A stretch of DNA of 9,099 nt. It comes from Mailhella sp. (GTDB lineage Bacteria > Desulfobacterota > Desulfovibrionia > Desulfovibrionales > Desulfovibrionaceae). Both the position numbers and the translations under genes were made by a program. Of this stretch, positions 1 through 6,963 are shown one piece after another. The DNA is taken from positions 1 through 9,099 of the forward strand of contig JAKSQA010000028.1 of NCBI GenBank assembly GCA_024404335.1, read 5' to 3'. The notes below the pieces were generated by a model, which saw nothing but the letters and a program-made list of their open reading frames with translations, did no database searches and had not been told where the DNA came from. The stretch's first letter is position 1; each line of letters starts with the position of its first letter.

Positions 1-235
1 CTTCTTCGGAGTAGGGGCCGGTGAGCCATGCATTGGCCTTGGAATGGGTGTAACGGATGTTACGGGTGTGACGGCTGTTGCCACCGCGGAAATCCTCGGG
101 AGAGGACTCAAGGATGAGGACCTTTCTGGCGCCTTCTTCCTTGGCAGTGATGGCCGCGCACAGAGCAGCGTTGCCGCCGCCGACGACGACTACGTCAACC
201 TTTGCCGGGTTGTACGGGACTGCTTGTTTGCTCAT
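1..235 (-). CDS. tcuA: FAD-dependent tricarballylate dehydrogenase-like flavoprotein (TcuA family), N-terminal part, runs off the window
   Basis: Only the first 78 residues are present; the rest lies beyond the left edge. Residues 13-29 form a beta strand and glycine-rich dinucleotide-binding loop (VDVVVVGGGNAALCAA), followed by an acidic residue ending the second strand (VLILES, 39-44), which normally contacts the FAD ribose. Residues 50-59 read RGGNSRHTRN, a signature I associate with TcuA/CobZ-type flavoproteins of the fumarate reductase/succinate dehydrogenase flavoprotein superfamily. In Salmonella TcuA oxidises tricarballylate to cis-aconitate and passes electrons to TcuB. In an anaerobe a homologue could work in the reducing direction; that is inference. 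No signal peptide is seen, so a cytoplasmic location is likely. The ATG has a GGAGGA ribosome-binding site about 5 bases upstream. The gene starts 19 bases after the hydratase stop on the same strand, which implies one operon. Direction of the reaction and exact substrate are not shown by the sequence. Confidence 0.8.
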   Translation of the reverse strand, partial: MSKQAVPYNPAKVDVVVVGGGNAALCAAITAKEEGARKVLILESSPEDFRGGNSRHTRNIRYTHSKANAWLTGPYSEE

Positions 236-254
236 GTTTCCTCCAGTTTGCGGA

Positions 255-2507
255 CTAGCCACGATTGTAATTGATAAGCGAACCGGCGACGATGATGTCG
301 CGTTCATCGCTTGTCAGTGCGGGAAGATGAAGCACGATTGCCTGCTTCTGGCCTTCATGCACCCAGACGGCTGCGATGTCGGTCTTGTCTTCCATCAGGG
401 CCTTGCGGACGCCGGGAAGATAGATGATGTCGCCGACGGCCATGCCGGAGTTGACGGCGTCATCCATGACGAAGGGAAGCATGCCCCAGTTGACGCAGTT
501 GCCGCGATAGCGCTTGGTCGCGTATTCCTGCGTGATGTTGGCCCAGCCGCCGAGCACCTTCTGGCAGGAAGCGGCCTGTTCGCGGGCGGAGCCGTCACCG
601 GGCTTCACGGCGAACACGAGGGAGCCGATGCCGGTGTTCTTGAGCTCGTCGGCGGAAACGCCGGCGGCAGCGCACATCCTGTCCATCTCGGCGTTGGCCC
701 TGCCGGCCTTGCGGTCGGCTTCCATGGCCTGCATCGCCTTGGCGCGGCCCACGTATTCGGGATCGCGGCGGGACAGGGTGAATTCGCTCATCTTGATGGG
801 GTTGGAGCGGTAGGAAGAGGTCTCGCCGGAAGGAATGAGCTCGTCGGTGGTGGTGACGGGGTCATAGATGGCGGAGGCCACGGAGAGGAGCAGGTTGTCG
901 GCCATGGAATCCATAGCGGGCCAGTCGACGATGTTCGGACCCTGGCGGAGGGATTCCTCGGGCTTGGCGTTCTGCCAGCCATGGTACACGCGCTGCTTGT
1001 AGAGCAGAGCATCGTAGCCGTATTCGACGGGCACTTCCTCGGGCGGATTCGGCAGTTCGTCGGCGCCGGTGAGCACGCCGCCGTTAAGGGCGGTGGCGGC
1101 GATGGAGCGGGCGTCCATCAGAGCGACGAAGGAAAGCTGGCCGTTGGTGGGCTTGGAGCCTTCGCGGTTCGGGAAGTTACGGGTGGTGTGGCGGATCGAG
1201 AAGCCGTTCTGGCAGGGGGTGTCGCCTGCGCCGAAGCAGGGGCCGCAGAAGGAGGTGCGGAAGGTGGCGCCGGTGCGGACCAGGTTGGCGGGGATGCCGG
1301 CCTTTTCGAGCTCGAAGTAGACGGGCTCGGAGGAGGCGTAGAAGGACATTTCGAACGCGCTGTCACCGATGGGCTTGCCCTGCATGATCTGGTTGCAGCG
1401 GTACAGGTTCTCGAAGGTACCGCCGGAGCAGCCGGCGACGACGGCCTGGTCGACATAGAACTTGCCGTCGCGGATCTTGGAGCGGAGGTCGGTGTTCTTG
1501 GCGGCCTTGCCGATCTTCTTCTCGGCATCGGCCATGATGGCGTCGACGTACTTCTCCATGTTGGCCTTGAACTCACGGATCGTCACGGCATTGCCGGGAT
1601 GGAACGGGAGGGCGATCATGGGTTCGACCTTGTCCATGTCGATGTGGACGACGCGGTCGTAGTAGGCGCCTTCCTCAGGACGGAGTTCGGTGAAGTCCTG
1701 AGCGCGGCCGTGGGCGGTGAGCCACTTGTTGACGAGCTCATCGGTCTCCCACACGGAGGAGAGGCAGGCGGTCTCGGTGGTCATGACGTCGATGCCGAAG
1801 CGGTAGTCGACGGACATGTACTTCACGCCGGGGCCGACGAATTCGAGGATGCGGTTCTTCACGACGCCGGCGTCGAAGGTGTGCTTGACGAGGGCGATGG
1901 CGACGTCCTGCGGGCCGACGCCGGGATGCGGCTTGCCGGTGACGTACACGAGCACCACTTCGGGAGCGGCCATGTCGTAGGTCTTGGAGAGGAGCTGCTT
2001 CACGAGCTCGCCGCCGCCTTCGCCGAAGCCCATGCAGCCGAAGGCGCCATAGCGGGTGTGGCTGTCGGAGCCGATGATCATGCCGCCGCACTTCGCCATT
2101 TCCTCACGGGCATACTGATGGATGACCGCGACATGGGCGGGCACGAAGTCGCCGCCGTACTTCACGCAGGAGGAGTGGCCGAAAACGTGGTCGTCGGCGT
2201 TGATGGTGCCGCCGACGGCGCACAGGGAGTTGTGGCAGTTGGTGAGGGTGGTCAGCAGCGGGAACTTCTCCATGCCGCTGGCGCGGGCGGTCTGGATGAT
2301 GCCCACATAGGTAAGGTCATGGGAAACCATGGAGTCGAACTTGATCTTCATAGTCTTGGGATCGTCCGACGAATCATGCGCGCGCATGATCTTGTAGGCC
2401 ATGGTCTTTTCACGGCCGGCGAGCTTCGCTTCGGCAGTGAGGTCCGCAGCAGCATCTACGGGGGCGCCGTTTACAAGGTTGACGCCTGTGGTCTTGATCT
2501 CAATCAT
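255..2507 (-). CDS. Aconitase-superfamily hydratase, YbhJ-like (probable aconitate/tricarboxylate hydratase)
   Basis: A 750-residue protein of the aconitase superfamily, close in length to E. coli YbhJ. Visible hallmarks are GSDSHT at 146-151, a cysteine at 360 (VAGCSGG), and the CGPC pair Cys421/Cys424. With Cys360 these give the three ligands of a [4Fe-4S] cluster. A TTRNFPNREGS stretch (441-451) matches the aconitase NRNFxGR region. The C-terminal swivel domain carries DGSAREQAA (638-646), equivalent to the aconitase SxRE active-site loop, and YRGNCVNWGMLPF. Aconitases reversibly hydrate aconitate; the exact substrate of the YbhJ branch is, to my knowledge, unproven. The TcuA-like neighbour suggests cis- or trans-aconitate. 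The reading frame stays open to 2666, but ATG at 2507 is chosen: it has an AAGGGGGG ribosome-binding site, gives family length, and lies just downstream of a sigma-54 promoter. Residues upstream of it would overlap that promoter. First gene of the minus-strand operon; cytoplasmic. Confidence 0.88.
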   Translation of the reverse strand: MIEIKTTGVNLVNGAPVDAAADLTAEAKLAGREKTMAYKIMRAHDSSDDPKTMKIKFDSMVSHDLTYVGIIQTARASGMEKFPLLTTLTNCHNSLCAVGGTINADDHVFGHSSCVKYGGDFVPAHVAVIHQYAREEMAKCGGMIIGSDSHTRYGAFGCMGFGEGGGELVKQLLSKTYDMAAPEVVLVYVTGKPHPGVGPQDVAIALVKHTFDAGVVKNRILEFVGPGVKYMSVDYRFGIDVMTTETACLSSVWETDELVNKWLTAHGRAQDFTELRPEEGAYYDRVVHIDMDKVEPMIALPFHPGNAVTIREFKANMEKYVDAIMADAEKKIGKAAKNTDLRSKIRDGKFYVDQAVVAGCSGGTFENLYRCNQIMQGKPIGDSAFEMSFYASSEPVYFELEKAGIPANLVRTGATFRTSFCGPCFGAGDTPCQNGFSIRHTTRNFPNREGSKPTNGQLSFVALMDARSIAATALNGGVLTGADELPNPPEEVPVEYGYDALLYKQRVYHGWQNAKPEESLRQGPNIVDWPAMDSMADNLLLSVASAIYDPVTTTDELIPSGETSSYRSNPIKMSEFTLSRRDPEYVGRAKAMQAMEADRKAGRANAEMDRMCAAAGVSADELKNTGIGSLVFAVKPGDGSAREQAASCQKVLGGWANITQEYATKRYRGNCVNWGMLPFVMDDAVNSGMAVGDIIYLPGVRKALMEDKTDIAAVWVHEGQKQAIVLHLPALTSDERDIIVAGSLINYNRG

Positions 2508-2550
2508 AAAACCCCCCTTTGGGTAAAGGATATGAGAATGCCCTTTGATG

Positions 2551-2569
2551 CTTGCAATATCCATGCCAA
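2551..2569 (-). promoter_or_regulatory. Sigma-54 (-24/-12) promoter of the hydratase-tcuA operon
   Basis: Read on the minus strand the site is TTGGCATGGATATTGCAAG. The sigma-54 consensus is TGGCACG-N4-TTGCW, and here TGGCATG-GATA-TTGCA differs at one position. The invariant GG-N10-GC spacing is exact. Transcription would begin about 12 bases past the GC, near 2542, leaving a 35-base leader before the ATG at 2507. The divergent gene encodes a sigma-54-dependent activator, which independently supports the assignment. Confidence 0.85.
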
Positions 2570-2670
2570 AACCGCCCACACCAGGCACATCCGTCCAAAA
2601 TTTAAAAATGACAATAATCCATGCGGCTCCATCCCCCCTTATGCCAAGCTTGACATCGGAACACATTAAT

Positions 2671-2740
2671 GTTTCACACTTGTTCCATCAAATCGGTTCA
2701 CTGAAACATAAAAACGTTTCATAAAAACATCATTTGAAAC
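2671..2740. promoter_or_regulatory. Cluster of GTTTCA/TGAAAC half-sites, probable upstream activator sites for the PrpR-type regulator
   Basis: Exact half-sites: GTTTCA at 2671-2676 and 2716-2721, and its complement TGAAAC at 2702-2707 and 2735-2740. Near matches are GTTCCA at 2682-2687 and GGTTCA at 2695-2700. The clearest palindrome is TGAAAC-N8-GTTTCA (2702-2721); GTTTCA-N13-TGAAAC follows at 2716-2740, and GGTTCA-C-TGAAAC forms a compact one at 2695-2707. They lie about 100-170 bases upstream of the -24 element, typical for enhancer-type sites of sigma-54 activators. The last half-site abuts the regulator ATG at 2743, so autoregulation is possible. Binding by this regulator is inferred from position and symmetry only. 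Confidence 0.6.
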
Positions 2741-2742
2741 AT

Positions 2743-3246
2743 ATGGAAGCCTCCCGGATCTGCATAGTCTCGACCTCGCCGCAAATGACGAAGAACGCCC
2801 TCATAGCGGCGGCCAAGTACCCTGCCGATGTGCGCTTCGTCCAGGCTGTGCTCGACCAGGCCGTTTCCATCACCAGGAAGGCCTGCGAAAAGCACCGCAG
2901 CGAGGCCGTGCTCTCACTCCGCGGCACTGCGGCCCTCCTTACGGAACAGCTCGACATCCCCGTCATCGGCATCACGCCCGGAACAACGCGCCTCGCCCGG
3001 CGCATCAACGACGTGGTCTCAAAGATCGGCAACGAGCGGAAGGCCGTCGTCACCATGTACGCAGGGACGCAGTTCAACCTCGACCTCGAGTTCATCAAGC
3101 AGGTCTGCGACATCGACATCAGCGTAGCCCGCTACAGCAACCTGGCCGACCTTGCGGCCAAGCTTGCCGATAAACATCATAGCCGTCAACCGCAGGAAGC
3201 AGCTCGAGGCCGAGCGCGACCGGCTCATCCTCGACTCCGTCGATGA
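2743..3246 (+). CDS. PrpR_N-like sensor fragment of a split PrpR-type sigma-54 activator (frameshifted)
   Basis: This 167-residue frame starts ATG-GAA-GCC; a TTG nine bases earlier (2734) is an alternative. Neither has a good ribosome-binding site. Roughly the first 143 residues look like the PrpR_N sensor domain: an alpha/beta fold with IVSTSPQMTKNAL near the start, then RGTAALLTEQLDIPVIGITPG and KAVVTMYAGTQFNLDLEFI. In PrpR this domain binds the tricarboxylate co-inducer (2-methylcitrate in Salmonella), so a tricarboxylate ligand here is a fair inference. From about residue 143 the translation turns into an Arg/His/Pro-rich tail that looks like out-of-frame sequence and ends inside the next frame. 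The homologous continuation (PAS, AAA+, HTH) is in the frame entered by a +1 shift, 3152-4573. The second half of PrpR_N, roughly 45-50 residues in relatives, appears missing. It is either part of a disrupted gene or a separately made sensor fragment. Confidence 0.7.
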   Translation: MEASRICIVSTSPQMTKNALIAAAKYPADVRFVQAVLDQAVSITRKACEKHRSEAVLSLRGTAALLTEQLDIPVIGITPGTTRLARRINDVVSKIGNERKAVVTMYAGTQFNLDLEFIKQVCDIDISVARYSNLADLAAKLADKHHSRQPQEAARGRARPAHPRLRR

Positions 3247-4573
3247 CGGCATCGTCAGCATCGGGCTCGACGGCAACATCACGCTCATCAACGGCAAGGC
3301 CGCCGACATGCTCCAGTCCGTCGGAGACTCCGTCGGCAGCCCCGTCTCCGAGCTCATGCCCGGCTCCATGATGGCTGAGGTGGCCGTCAGCGGCCGCGAA
3401 TCCCTCGGAAAGCTCATCACCGTCAACGGCCGGAAGTTCGTCATCAACCAGCGGCCCATCATGCTCGGCGGAAGCAGCACGGGCGCCGTAGCGACCATAC
3501 AGCCCTACGACCGCGTCATACGCACTGCGAAGATCGCCCAGAAGAACGCATCCAAAGGCCTTGTCGCGAAATATTCCCTCGATGACTTCATGTATGCCGA
3601 CCCCATGATGGAGAAGGTCATCGAAAAGGCCCGCCGCTATGCGGCCACCGACTCCACCATCCTGCTGAGCGGCGAGACGGGCACGGGCAAGGAGATACTC
3701 GCCCACGGCATCCACCACGCGTCGCACCGCAGGAACGGCCCCTTCGTCTCCGTCAACTGCTCGGCCCTCCCCGAAAGCCTTCTGGAATCCGAGCTGTTCG
3801 GCTACGAGCCCGGCGCCTTCACGGGCAGCAGCCGCGAGGGCAAGGCCGGCCTCTTCGAGCTCGCCGACAACGGCACGATCTTCCTCGACGAGATCAATTC
3901 CATGCCCATCGAAGTACAGAACGTGCTTCTGCGCGTGCTGCAGGGCAAGGAGCTCCGCCGCGTCGGCGGCCATGACCTCCTTAAAGTCAATGTGCGCGTC
4001 ATCGCGGCCACGAACCGGAACCTCGTCGGCGAGATCCATGCCGGCCGCATGCGCGAGGACCTCTATTACCGCCTCAACGTGCTCACCATCGAGGTGCCTC
4101 CGCTCCGCAAGCACCGGGGCGACATACACTACCTCACCGAGCATTTCCTCGCGAAGATGGCGGAGCTGAACGGAACCCTCCCCCTCGAGCTTCCCGACGA
4201 CTGCATGACAAGGCTCGCATGCCTGAACTGGCCGGGAAACACCAGGGAGCTTCAGCACTTCGCCGAACGGCTCGCCGTCCTCATGCCTCCGGGAGACTTC
4301 GACCGCACCGTCTTCGAGGAGCTGTATTCCGAGGTGTTCCACATATCGGAGGCGCTGGGCACGGAAGCCCTTCCGCCGGTCCGGCCGGCCGCCGCGCATC
4401 CCTCCCCCGTCTCCCCCCCTCCTTCGGCAGCGAACGCCCCCCTCACGAAGGAACGCATAATCGAGGCCCTCGCCGCCGCAGGCGGCCGGAAAAGCAGGGC
4501 CGCGGAAATCCTCGGCGTCGGCCGCACGACACTCTGGCGCGCCATGTCCAAATACGGCATCGACACGGAATAG
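3152..4573 (+). CDS. PrpR-type sigma-54-dependent transcriptional activator, PAS-AAA+-HTH portion (sensor domain split off)
   Basis: 473 residues if read from TTG at 3152; genuine homology starts about residue 8. A short helix (RRKQLEAERDRLILDSV, 14-30) leads into a PAS domain (about 22-120). The AAA+ sigma-54 interaction domain follows: Walker A GETGTGKE (174-181), the sigma-54-contact loop GAFTGS (221-226), Walker B TIFLDE (242-247) and REDLYYRLNV (301-310). After a proline-rich linker comes a Fis-type HTH (432-466, with RKSRAAEILGVGRTTLWRAM). GAFTGS instead of GAFTGA is, as I recall, also seen in Salmonella PrpR. It overlaps the upstream PrpR_N-like frame by 95 bases in another frame, and the TTG has no ribosome-binding site, so the gene is probably frameshifted, truncated by deletion, or affected by a sequence error. 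If expressed alone it might be active without co-inducer, as reported for N-terminally deleted PrpR. Likely targets are the divergent sigma-54 promoter; citC follows after 9 bases. Confidence 0.82.
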   Translation: MRPSLPINIIAVNRRKQLEAERDRLILDSVDDGIVSIGLDGNITLINGKAADMLQSVGDSVGSPVSELMPGSMMAEVAVSGRESLGKLITVNGRKFVINQRPIMLGGSSTGAVATIQPYDRVIRTAKIAQKNASKGLVAKYSLDDFMYADPMMEKVIEKARRYAATDSTILLSGETGTGKEILAHGIHHASHRRNGPFVSVNCSALPESLLESELFGYEPGAFTGSSREGKAGLFELADNGTIFLDEINSMPIEVQNVLLRVLQGKELRRVGGHDLLKVNVRVIAATNRNLVGEIHAGRMREDLYYRLNVLTIEVPPLRKHRGDIHYLTEHFLAKMAELNGTLPLELPDDCMTRLACLNWPGNTRELQHFAERLAVLMPPGDFDRTVFEELYSEVFHISEALGTEALPPVRPAAAHPSPVSPPPSAANAPLTKERIIEALAAAGGRKSRAAEILGVGRTTLWRAMSKYGIDTE

Positions 4574-4582
4574 GAGCCCGAC

Positions 4583-5602
4583 ATGTTTTACGAAAAGGAA
4601 CTCACATCATCCTGGGACCTCAAGGCCCGTACGAAGCTCCTCGCCTCGCGGGGGCTCGGCATCCCCGGCGGCGAACGCTATATCCTCGGCCTCATGGATG
4701 AGGACGGCGGCCTCGCCGCCACCGGATCCCTCGTCGGATCCACCATCCAGGGCACGGCCGTCGATCCCGGATTCGAAGGCCAGGGCCTCATGACCCAGCT
4801 CGTCTCCAAGCTGATGGAGGTCGCATCCCTCACCTGCCCCGCCGAAGACATCCGCGTCTTCACCAAGGCCGAATCCGTGCCGAAGTTCGCCGACCTCGGC
4901 TTCCACGTCGTCGGAAAGACGGACCGCGTCGGCCTTCTGGAATGGAAGCCGCGCTTCCGCAGCCACCTCGCCGCATGGCGCGAGACCGCCGCGGCCCTGC
5001 CTCCGGCCGGCGTCACGGGCGCCAGCGTCATGAATGCCAATCCGTGCACGCTCGGCCACAGATACCTTATGCTCAAAGCCGCCGCGGACTGCGACAGGCT
5101 CTTCGGCCTCGTCGTCAGCGAGGACAGGTCGGAGTTCTCCGCCGCAGACCGGCTCGCCATCGTCAGGGCCGTCGCCGCGGACCTGCCCGAAGACATCGCA
5201 TCAAAGATCATCGTGATGGAAAGCGGCCCCTACTGCATCTCCTCCGCCACGCTCCCCTCCTATTTCACGCGTGACGAGGAACGCGCCGCCGTCCATGCCG
5301 AGCTCGACCTAAGGCTGTTCATCGCACAGGCCCGGGAACTCGGCATCACGCGCCGCTACGCCGGCACGGAGCCCTTCTCCCCCTCCACCGCCGCATACAA
5401 CGACGCCATGGCCCGTGTGCTCCCCTCCGGAGGGATCACGCCCGTCTTCATCCCCCGGATCGAACAGGACGGCACCGCCGTCTCCGCGACGAACGTGCGG
5501 CGGCTCATCGCCGAGGGCCGCACCTCCGAGGCCCTCGCCCTCCTGCCCCCCGCCTCCGCCTCCATCGTAGCGGAGATACTCCGCAGGAAGGAGTCCGTCT
5601 GA
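4583..5602 (+). CDS. citC: [Citrate (pro-3S)-lyase] ligase
   Basis: 339 residues, close to the roughly 350 usual for CitC. It acetylates the 2'-(5''-phosphoribosyl)-3'-dephospho-CoA group of the citrate lyase acyl carrier protein using ATP and acetate, switching the lyase on. The first 120 residues form a GNAT-type acetyltransferase-like domain, with GFEGQGLMTQLVSKLMEVA at 63-81 as the acetyl-CoA-binding motif region. The C-terminal nucleotidyltransferase domain shows MNANPCTLGHRYL (150-162, the TxGH form of the HxGH nucleotide-binding motif), GPYCISSATLPSYF (215-228), YAGTEPFSPSTAAYN (259-273) and VSATNVRRLI (300-309, the ISxTxxR-like motif). The ATG has AGGAG about 7 bases upstream. It starts 9 bases after the regulator and its stop overlaps the next start by one base (TGATG), so co-transcription and translational coupling are likely. 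The lyase subunits CitD, CitE and CitF are not encoded in this window. Confidence 0.93.
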   Translation: MFYEKELTSSWDLKARTKLLASRGLGIPGGERYILGLMDEDGGLAATGSLVGSTIQGTAVDPGFEGQGLMTQLVSKLMEVASLTCPAEDIRVFTKAESVPKFADLGFHVVGKTDRVGLLEWKPRFRSHLAAWRETAAALPPAGVTGASVMNANPCTLGHRYLMLKAAADCDRLFGLVVSEDRSEFSAADRLAIVRAVAADLPEDIASKIIVMESGPYCISSATLPSYFTRDEERAAVHAELDLRLFIAQARELGITRRYAGTEPFSPSTAAYNDAMARVLPSGGITPVFIPRIEQDGTAVSATNVRRLIAEGRTSEALALLPPASASIVAEILRRKESV

Positions 5603-6963
5603 TGCCGTCAGGACGCTATCCGGAAGGGCTCCTGCCCCCGCTGCCCGAGCTTCTCGCCGCACGGGAGGAACGCTGGCACCGGCGCTCAGGGCTCGCCGCC
5701 CGCCACGGCTCCGCGGTCCTCAGCCTCACCATCCGCATCCCCCACGGCCTGCGGATGGAATACGGCAGCTTCCTGTACGGCAGGGCGGAAGGCCTCCTGA
5801 AGAAGCTCCCCGTGCTGCACGCGGAATCCGGCCTCGACGCCGACGGCCCCTGGACTCTCGCCGCCATCGGCATGCCCGGAGCCGAGCTCAAGCGCCGGCT
5901 CGTCGAATGGGAGGACACCCCGGAAGGAAGCCTCTTCGATGCCGACGTCACCGACGAGGACGGCGGAGACCTTTCCCGCCGCGGCATGGGGCTCGGCCCC
6001 CGGCCCTGCCTGGTCTGCGGCGGCGAGGCGAAGTTCTGCGTCGTCAGCCGGCGCCACGGCCCCGACGACGTGCGCGCCGCAATCGAGCGCATCCTCTTCC
6101 CCGAGCCGGCATCCGCATCACTCCCGGAAAGGATAGGACGCATCGCACGGCTCGCCGTGGAGGACGAGGCGCGCACGTTCCCCAAGCCGGGCCTTGTGAC
6201 CCCGGTCTCCTCCGGAGCCCATGAGGACATGGACATCACCACCCTTCTCGCAAGCTCCGACAGCCTCGCCTCCTACTGGACGGCCTGCGCCGAGGCGGGA
6301 GCCGGCCACCCCGGCATGCCCGGCCCGGAACTGCTGGAGAGGATACGTCCCCTCGGCATCCGCGCCGAAAAGGCGATGCTCGCCGCCACCGGAGGCATCA
6401 ACGCCCACAAGGGCCTCATCTTCGCCCTCGGCATACTGTGCGCCGCGGCCGGATGCCTCCTCGCCCACGGCAGTCCTGCGGACGACGTGAGCCTCCCCCG
6501 TTCGGCCATGCGCATGGCCGAGCGGCTCGGAGACGAGCTCTCTTCGGAAGCTCCGCAGACGGCTGGACTTCGCGCATTCCGCGCACACGGCGCAGGCGGA
6601 GCCAGGGGCCAGGCGATGCAGGGATATCCCTCCGTATTCTCGGCCGGCCTTCCGGCCTTCCGCAGCGCGGTCGAGGCCGGCCTCGACCGGAACTCCTGCC
6701 GGCTCTGCGCGCTTCTCGCGCTGATGGCCGCCCTCAGGGATGATACGAACCTCATAAAGCGAGGCGGCCTCGAAGGGCTCGCCCTTGTGAACCGGGAAGC
6801 CTCGCGTGCCCTTGAGGCAGGAGGCCCCTCCACGCCCGAAGGCATCGCGGCCATCCGCGGACTCGAAGACGCCTGCATGGAGCGCAGGCTCAGCCCCGGC
6901 GGCTGCGCCGACATGCTGGCCCTCGTCTGCTTCATCGACAGGCTCCGGGAGCTGCAGGACTGA
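5602..6963 (+). CDS. citXG: CitX-CitG fusion: holo-citrate lyase synthase / triphosphoribosyl-dephospho-CoA synthase
   Basis: 453 residues with two enzymes in one chain. Residues 1 to about 170 are CitX, which transfers the prosthetic group precursor to apo-CitD: GSLFDADV (109-116) and CLVCGGEAKFC followed by SRRH (136-152) match the CitX GRLxDxDV and CLxCxxxAxxCxRxRxH motifs. Residues from about 175 are CitG, which condenses ATP and dephospho-CoA into the 2'-(5''-triphosphoribosyl)-3'-dephospho-CoA precursor. Its motifs are KPGLVTPVSSGAHEDMD (195-211), GGINAHKGLIF (264-274), GARGQAMQGYP (333-343), DTNLIKRGG (381-389) and SPGGCADMLA (431-440). Small departures are GARGQ where GARGE is usual and GGC for GGS in SPGGSADLLA. 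Fused CitXG proteins are known, for example in Haemophilus. The start codon overlaps the citC stop. With CitC it supplies all the maturation steps for citrate lyase; the lyase itself must be encoded elsewhere. Confidence 0.92.
   Translation: MPSGRYPEGLLPPLPELLAAREERWHRRSGLAARHGSAVLSLTIRIPHGLRMEYGSFLYGRAEGLLKKLPVLHAESGLDADGPWTLAAIGMPGAELKRRLVEWEDTPEGSLFDADVTDEDGGDLSRRGMGLGPRPCLVCGGEAKFCVVSRRHGPDDVRAAIERILFPEPASASLPERIGRIARLAVEDEARTFPKPGLVTPVSSGAHEDMDITTLLASSDSLASYWTACAEAGAGHPGMPGPELLERIRPLGIRAEKAMLAATGGINAHKGLIFALGILCAAAGCLLAHGSPADDVSLPRSAMRMAERLGDELSSEAPQTAGLRAFRAHGAGGARGQAMQGYPSVFSAGLPAFRSAVEAGLDRNSCRLCALLALMAALRDDTNLIKRGGLEGLALVNREASRALEAGGPSTPEGIAAIRGLEDACMERRLSPGGCADMLALVCFIDRLRELQD

Larger units (their letters stand above)
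2508..2742. promoter_or_regulatory. Divergent control region between the hydratase operon and the PrpR-type regulator
   Basis: A 235-base non-coding stretch, much richer in A and T than its flanks, between divergent genes. From the hydratase side it holds the ribosome-binding site, a short leader of about 35 bases, a sigma-54 promoter at 2551-2569, roughly 100 bases without recognisable signals, and a cluster of GTTTCA/TGAAAC half-sites at 2671-2740 next to the regulator start. The spacing suits an upstream activator contacting sigma-54 polymerase by DNA looping. I see no convincing sigma-70 promoter for the regulator; a TTGACA at 2650-2655 lacks a good -10 partner at 16-18 bases. Confidence 0.75.

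Noticed and set aside
2508..2666. A 53-residue N-terminal extension of the hydratase
   Set aside because: It would read through the sigma-54 promoter and leader, lacks a ribosome-binding site, and makes the protein longer than the family; the ATG at 2507 is well supported.
78..2669. An 863-codon open frame on the plus strand opposite the hydratase gene
   Set aside because: It is antisense to a clear aconitase-family gene; its translation is Gly/Ala/Val/His-rich with no recognisable motifs, as expected from codon bias in GC-rich DNA.
3140..3200. Programmed ribosomal frameshifting joining the two regulator frames
   Set aside because: I see no slippery heptamer, +1 shift-prone stop codon or clear stimulatory structure at the junction, and part of the domain also seems missing, which frameshifting cannot explain.
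3119..4399. A 426-codon minus-strand open frame opposite the regulator
   Set aside because: It mirrors the AAA+ activator, whose Walker and HTH motifs are unmistakable; the antisense translation has no domain signature.
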